A stretch of 6,342 nucleotides of DNA, from contig CAKQBC010000142.1 in assembly GCA_934215995.1 (NCBI GenBank), forward strand, positions 1 to 6,342. The letters are read 5' to 3'. The notes below the pieces were generated by a model. The model ran no database searches, had not been told where the DNA came from, and was given only the letters and a program-made list of their open reading frames with translations. This DNA is from an uncultured Bacillus sp. GTDB taxonomy: Bacteria; Bacillota; Bacilli; Bacillales; DSM-1321. This document shows positions 5,000-6,342 of this stretch, one piece after another. Within the stretch, counting starts at the first letter, position 1. Each line of letters starts with the position of its first letter. Both the position numbers and the translations under genes were made by a program.

Positions 5000-5875
5000 C
5001 TACTGTTTTTTTAGCCTGTCCTCTACTTCGGGGAAGGTCGGCATGCCTCCCTGGGCCCCGAATTTTTCGACCGAAAGGGAAGCGGCAATGTTTGCGAATT
5101 GAATGGCATCCTGCAATGTATAGCCATTGACCAGGGCATGTGCCAGTGCTCCGTTGAATGTATCCCCGGCCCCTGTCGTGTCGACTGCGTCCGTTTTATA
5201 CCCATCGATATGTATGAGTGTCTCCCCGTCATGGTAGCAGGCACCTTTGCTTCCCAATGTGACAATCAACTTATTCGGGTACAATTGAAGGGTTTCCTTG
5301 TAATCCGAGCCGAAGATCGATTCGCATTCTGTCTCATTTGGAGTGATGTAGGAGGCATAGGACATCCATTCTTTCTTGAAATTGGCGGCAGGTGCCGGAT
5401 TAAGGAGTACCGGGATTCCTGATTCATGGCATTTATGTAAAGTGTATTCGATTGTGTCAGAAGGTATTTCCAGCTGAAGCACCACCAGACGGCTGGCTTT
5501 GATTGTCTCCCAATGTTTGTCGATGAGTTGGGGTGATACGCTGGAGTTTGCCCCAGGCACAACAATAATCCGATTATCCCCATCGTGGAGCAAAATGGCA
5601 GCAATGCCGGTAGGGGTTTCTGTCTGTGCGATCGTCTCTACCGAAACACCTTCATCCTTCAGATTGCGAAGCAGCGAGTCACCGAACGGATCGTTACCCA
5701 GACAGCCAATCATCCGGACATCGCTGCCGAGCCTTGCTGCCGCGACAGCCTGGTTTGCCCCTTTCCCTCCCGGCACTGTTTTAAAGAACTCGCCGAGTAC
5801 AGTTTCACCTTGGCTGGGAAAGCTGTTCGTCCCGACAGATAAGTCCATATTGATGCTTCCAATAACGGTTATCAT
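5000..5875 (-). CDS. rbsK: Ribokinase (PfkB family)
   Basis: This encodes a 291-aa cytoplasmic ribokinase, which phosphorylates D-ribose with ATP to ribose 5-phosphate. Length matches B. subtilis RbsK (about 293). The N-terminal GSINMD (6-11) and GGKGANQAVAAARLG (36-50) are sugar-binding PfkB signature 1. NPAPA lies at 159-163 and TPNETE at 178-183, the latter with the Mg-linked NxxE. The second PfkB signature is DTTGAGDTFNGAL (232-244), with the catalytic base D238 and anion hole GAG. The end, KFGAQGGMP (271-279), fits the monovalent-cation loop. All key residues are present, so activity is expected; a related sugar or nucleoside kinase activity remains possible. ATG at 5875 has AAAGGGAG (5890-5883) 7 nt upstream. 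No rbsR, rbsD or transport genes adjoin it in this window, so ribose may come from another locus or from nucleosides. A cre-like site lies 43-58 nt upstream. Confidence 0.94.
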   Translation of the reverse strand: MITVIGSINMDLSVGTNSFPSQGETVLGEFFKTVPGGKGANQAVAAARLGSDVRMIGCLGNDPFGDSLLRNLKDEGVSVETIAQTETPTGIAAILLHDGDNRIIVVPGANSSVSPQLIDKHWETIKASRLVVLQLEIPSDTIEYTLHKCHESGIPVLLNPAPAANFKKEWMSYASYITPNETECESIFGSDYKETLQLYPNKLIVTLGSKGACYHDGETLIHIDGYKTDAVDTTGAGDTFNGALAHALVNGYTLQDAIQFANIAASLSVEKFGAQGGMPTFPEVEDRLKKQ

Positions 5876-6026
5876 ATGTCATCTCCCTTTCTGGCTGTTT
5901 CCGGACAAAAGCGGTAAGGGAAGCGCTTTTTCCAGGTTTGCCGTAGCTGATGTTATGTATAAGTAAATAGGCATTTCCTTAAGTAAAATACCATCAAAGC
6001 CTATAATCTGCAAACCGGCCTGCCAG
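5876..6026 (-). other. Intergenic region upstream of rbsK
   Basis: This 151-nt stretch holds no credible open frame. It carries the rbsK SD, the cre-like site, a possible -10 TATACAT (5961-5955), an alternative weak TTGCAG-17-TATTTT promoter further upstream, and two AAGTAAA repeats 20 bp apart (5961 and 5981). I see no terminator for the 91-aa gene here, so read-through into rbsK is possible. Confidence 0.5.
5918..5933 (-). promoter_or_regulatory. cre-like (CcpA/LacI-family) operator upstream of rbsK
   Basis: Positions 5918-5933 hold GGGAAGCGCTTTTTCC, centred on the perfect palindrome AAGCGCTT (5921-5928). Against the Bacillus cre consensus TGWAARCGYTWNCW it matches about 11 of 14 positions on either strand. 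It lies between the rbsK start and a possible minus-strand -10 (TATACAT, 5961-5955), so a bound repressor would block elongation, as known for other carbon genes. An RbsR-type LacI repressor would read a similar sequence. Confidence 0.5.
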
Positions 6027-6302
6027 TCAGCTATCCAATGATTGAAACGCCTCAATCATTTTATTCAATTTGCCGATGTCGTCCCTGGAGCGTACGTTTC
6101 CGGCCAATTTTTGCATGTTGTGCAGCAGCATGATTTGCTGCTCGTATTTAAAGGCTTTTCTGCTGCTTTCCAATGCATTCGTTTTTCTGTCGGGATTGGA
6201 TAGGATCAGTCCGAGCAGCCTGTTTTTGATTTTTAATTCATTATTGATTGTGGCGATGAAAGCACGCTTCTCTTTTTCCTGGAAAAATAAGATCTTATTC
6301 AA
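6027..6302 (-). CDS. Small helical basic protein of unknown function
   Basis: This encodes a 91-aa protein I do not recognise. It is Lys/Arg-rich and predicted almost entirely helical: residues 3-34 form a long charged amphipathic helix, NPDRKTNA (36-43) looks like a turn, and 45-67 and 74-88 form further helices. It has no cysteine, signal peptide or membrane segment. Start is TTG at 6302, supported by GGAGAGG (6316-6310), about 7 nt away, and by a consensus TATAAT on the minus strand just upstream (6329-6324). A short helical protein such as this could be a coiled-coil adaptor or a nucleic-acid-linked protein, but nothing specific supports a role. Rather poor terminator options follow its stop; ribokinase starts about 150 nt further on, in the same direction. 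Confidence 0.7.
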   Translation of the reverse strand: MNKILFFQEKEKRAFIATINNELKIKNRLLGLILSNPDRKTNALESSRKAFKYEQQIMLLHNMQKLAGNVRSRDDIGKLNKMIEAFQSLDS

Positions 6303-6323
6303 TGCGTATCCTCTCCGGCTCGA

Positions 6324-6329
6324 ATTATA
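6324..6329 (-). promoter_or_regulatory. -10 box of the 91-aa protein gene
   Basis: A perfect TATAAT lies on the minus strand, with transcription expected to begin near 6317, almost at the SD. The -35 box would fall at or beyond the right edge and cannot be examined. This suggests the 91-aa gene has its own promoter and a very short leader. Confidence 0.5.
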
Positions 6330-6342
6330 ATAGATAATGACA

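Noticed and set aside
5099..5966. Long + strand frames opposite rbsK (5099-5422, 5499-5966)
   Set aside because: They lie antisense to an intact ribokinase with all motifs; the translations have no recognisable pattern and arise from codon bias.
6124..6142. AGCAGCA/TGCTGCT hairpin within the 91-aa gene
   Set aside because: It falls in coding sequence for common Leu/Gln-type codons and has no T-run; it is best explained by codon content.
1..6342. Possibility of a defence system, phage island, CRISPR or transposon
   Set aside because: No transposase, integrase, nuclease, terminal inverted repeats, direct-repeat/spacer array or toxin-antitoxin pair could be seen; the gene content is compatible with a stable chromosomal region.

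Overview
The window looks like chromosomal DNA from a low-to-moderate GC Gram-positive bacterium of the Bacillaceae/Planococcaceae type. The reasons are strong purine-rich Shine-Dalgarno (SD) sites, use of GTG and TTG starts, a TPP riboswitch ahead of a ThiT-type thiamine transporter, a LipoP-type lipobox protein, zinc-ribbon/TcaA-like membrane proteins, a CcpA-like operator and long GC-rich bidirectional terminators. I see no insertion sequence, phage gene, CRISPR array, tRNA or rRNA.

Layout. (1) 1-198: the 3' tail of an unrecognised acidic protein on the + strand. (2) 199-1044: a promoter, a TPP riboswitch, an SD-sequestering hairpin, thiT and a terminator. (3) 1078-3365, minus strand: a 459-aa zinc-ribbon/TM/TcaA-like/LprI-like protein, followed downstream by a 263-aa zinc-ribbon polytopic membrane protein. 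A large imperfect hairpin of about 73 nt separates the two. (4) 3366-3612: an AT-rich divergent promoter region. (5) 3613-4509, + strand: a two-gene unit encoding a protein predicted to have a tubby/LURP-one-like fold and a small basic protein with a possible Myb/SANT-like helical domain. It ends at a strong bidirectional terminator. (6) 4533-6302, minus strand: a 91-aa helical protein of unknown function, then a ribokinase with a cre-like site in its upstream region, then a small lipoprotein whose stop codon lies inside the terminator stem.

How the genes fit together. thiT is a self-contained, thiamine-repressible uptake gene. The two zinc-ribbon proteins probably act together in the cell envelope; their shared N-terminal design and orientation support this, but it is inference. 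Ribokinase feeds ribose into the pentose phosphate pathway, and no rbs transport genes are next to it in the window. Most of the window is ordinary housekeeping or accessory DNA. The least explained parts are the expression platform of the riboswitch, the domain combination in the TcaA-like protein, the intercistronic hairpin, and the tubby-like/SANT-like gene pair.
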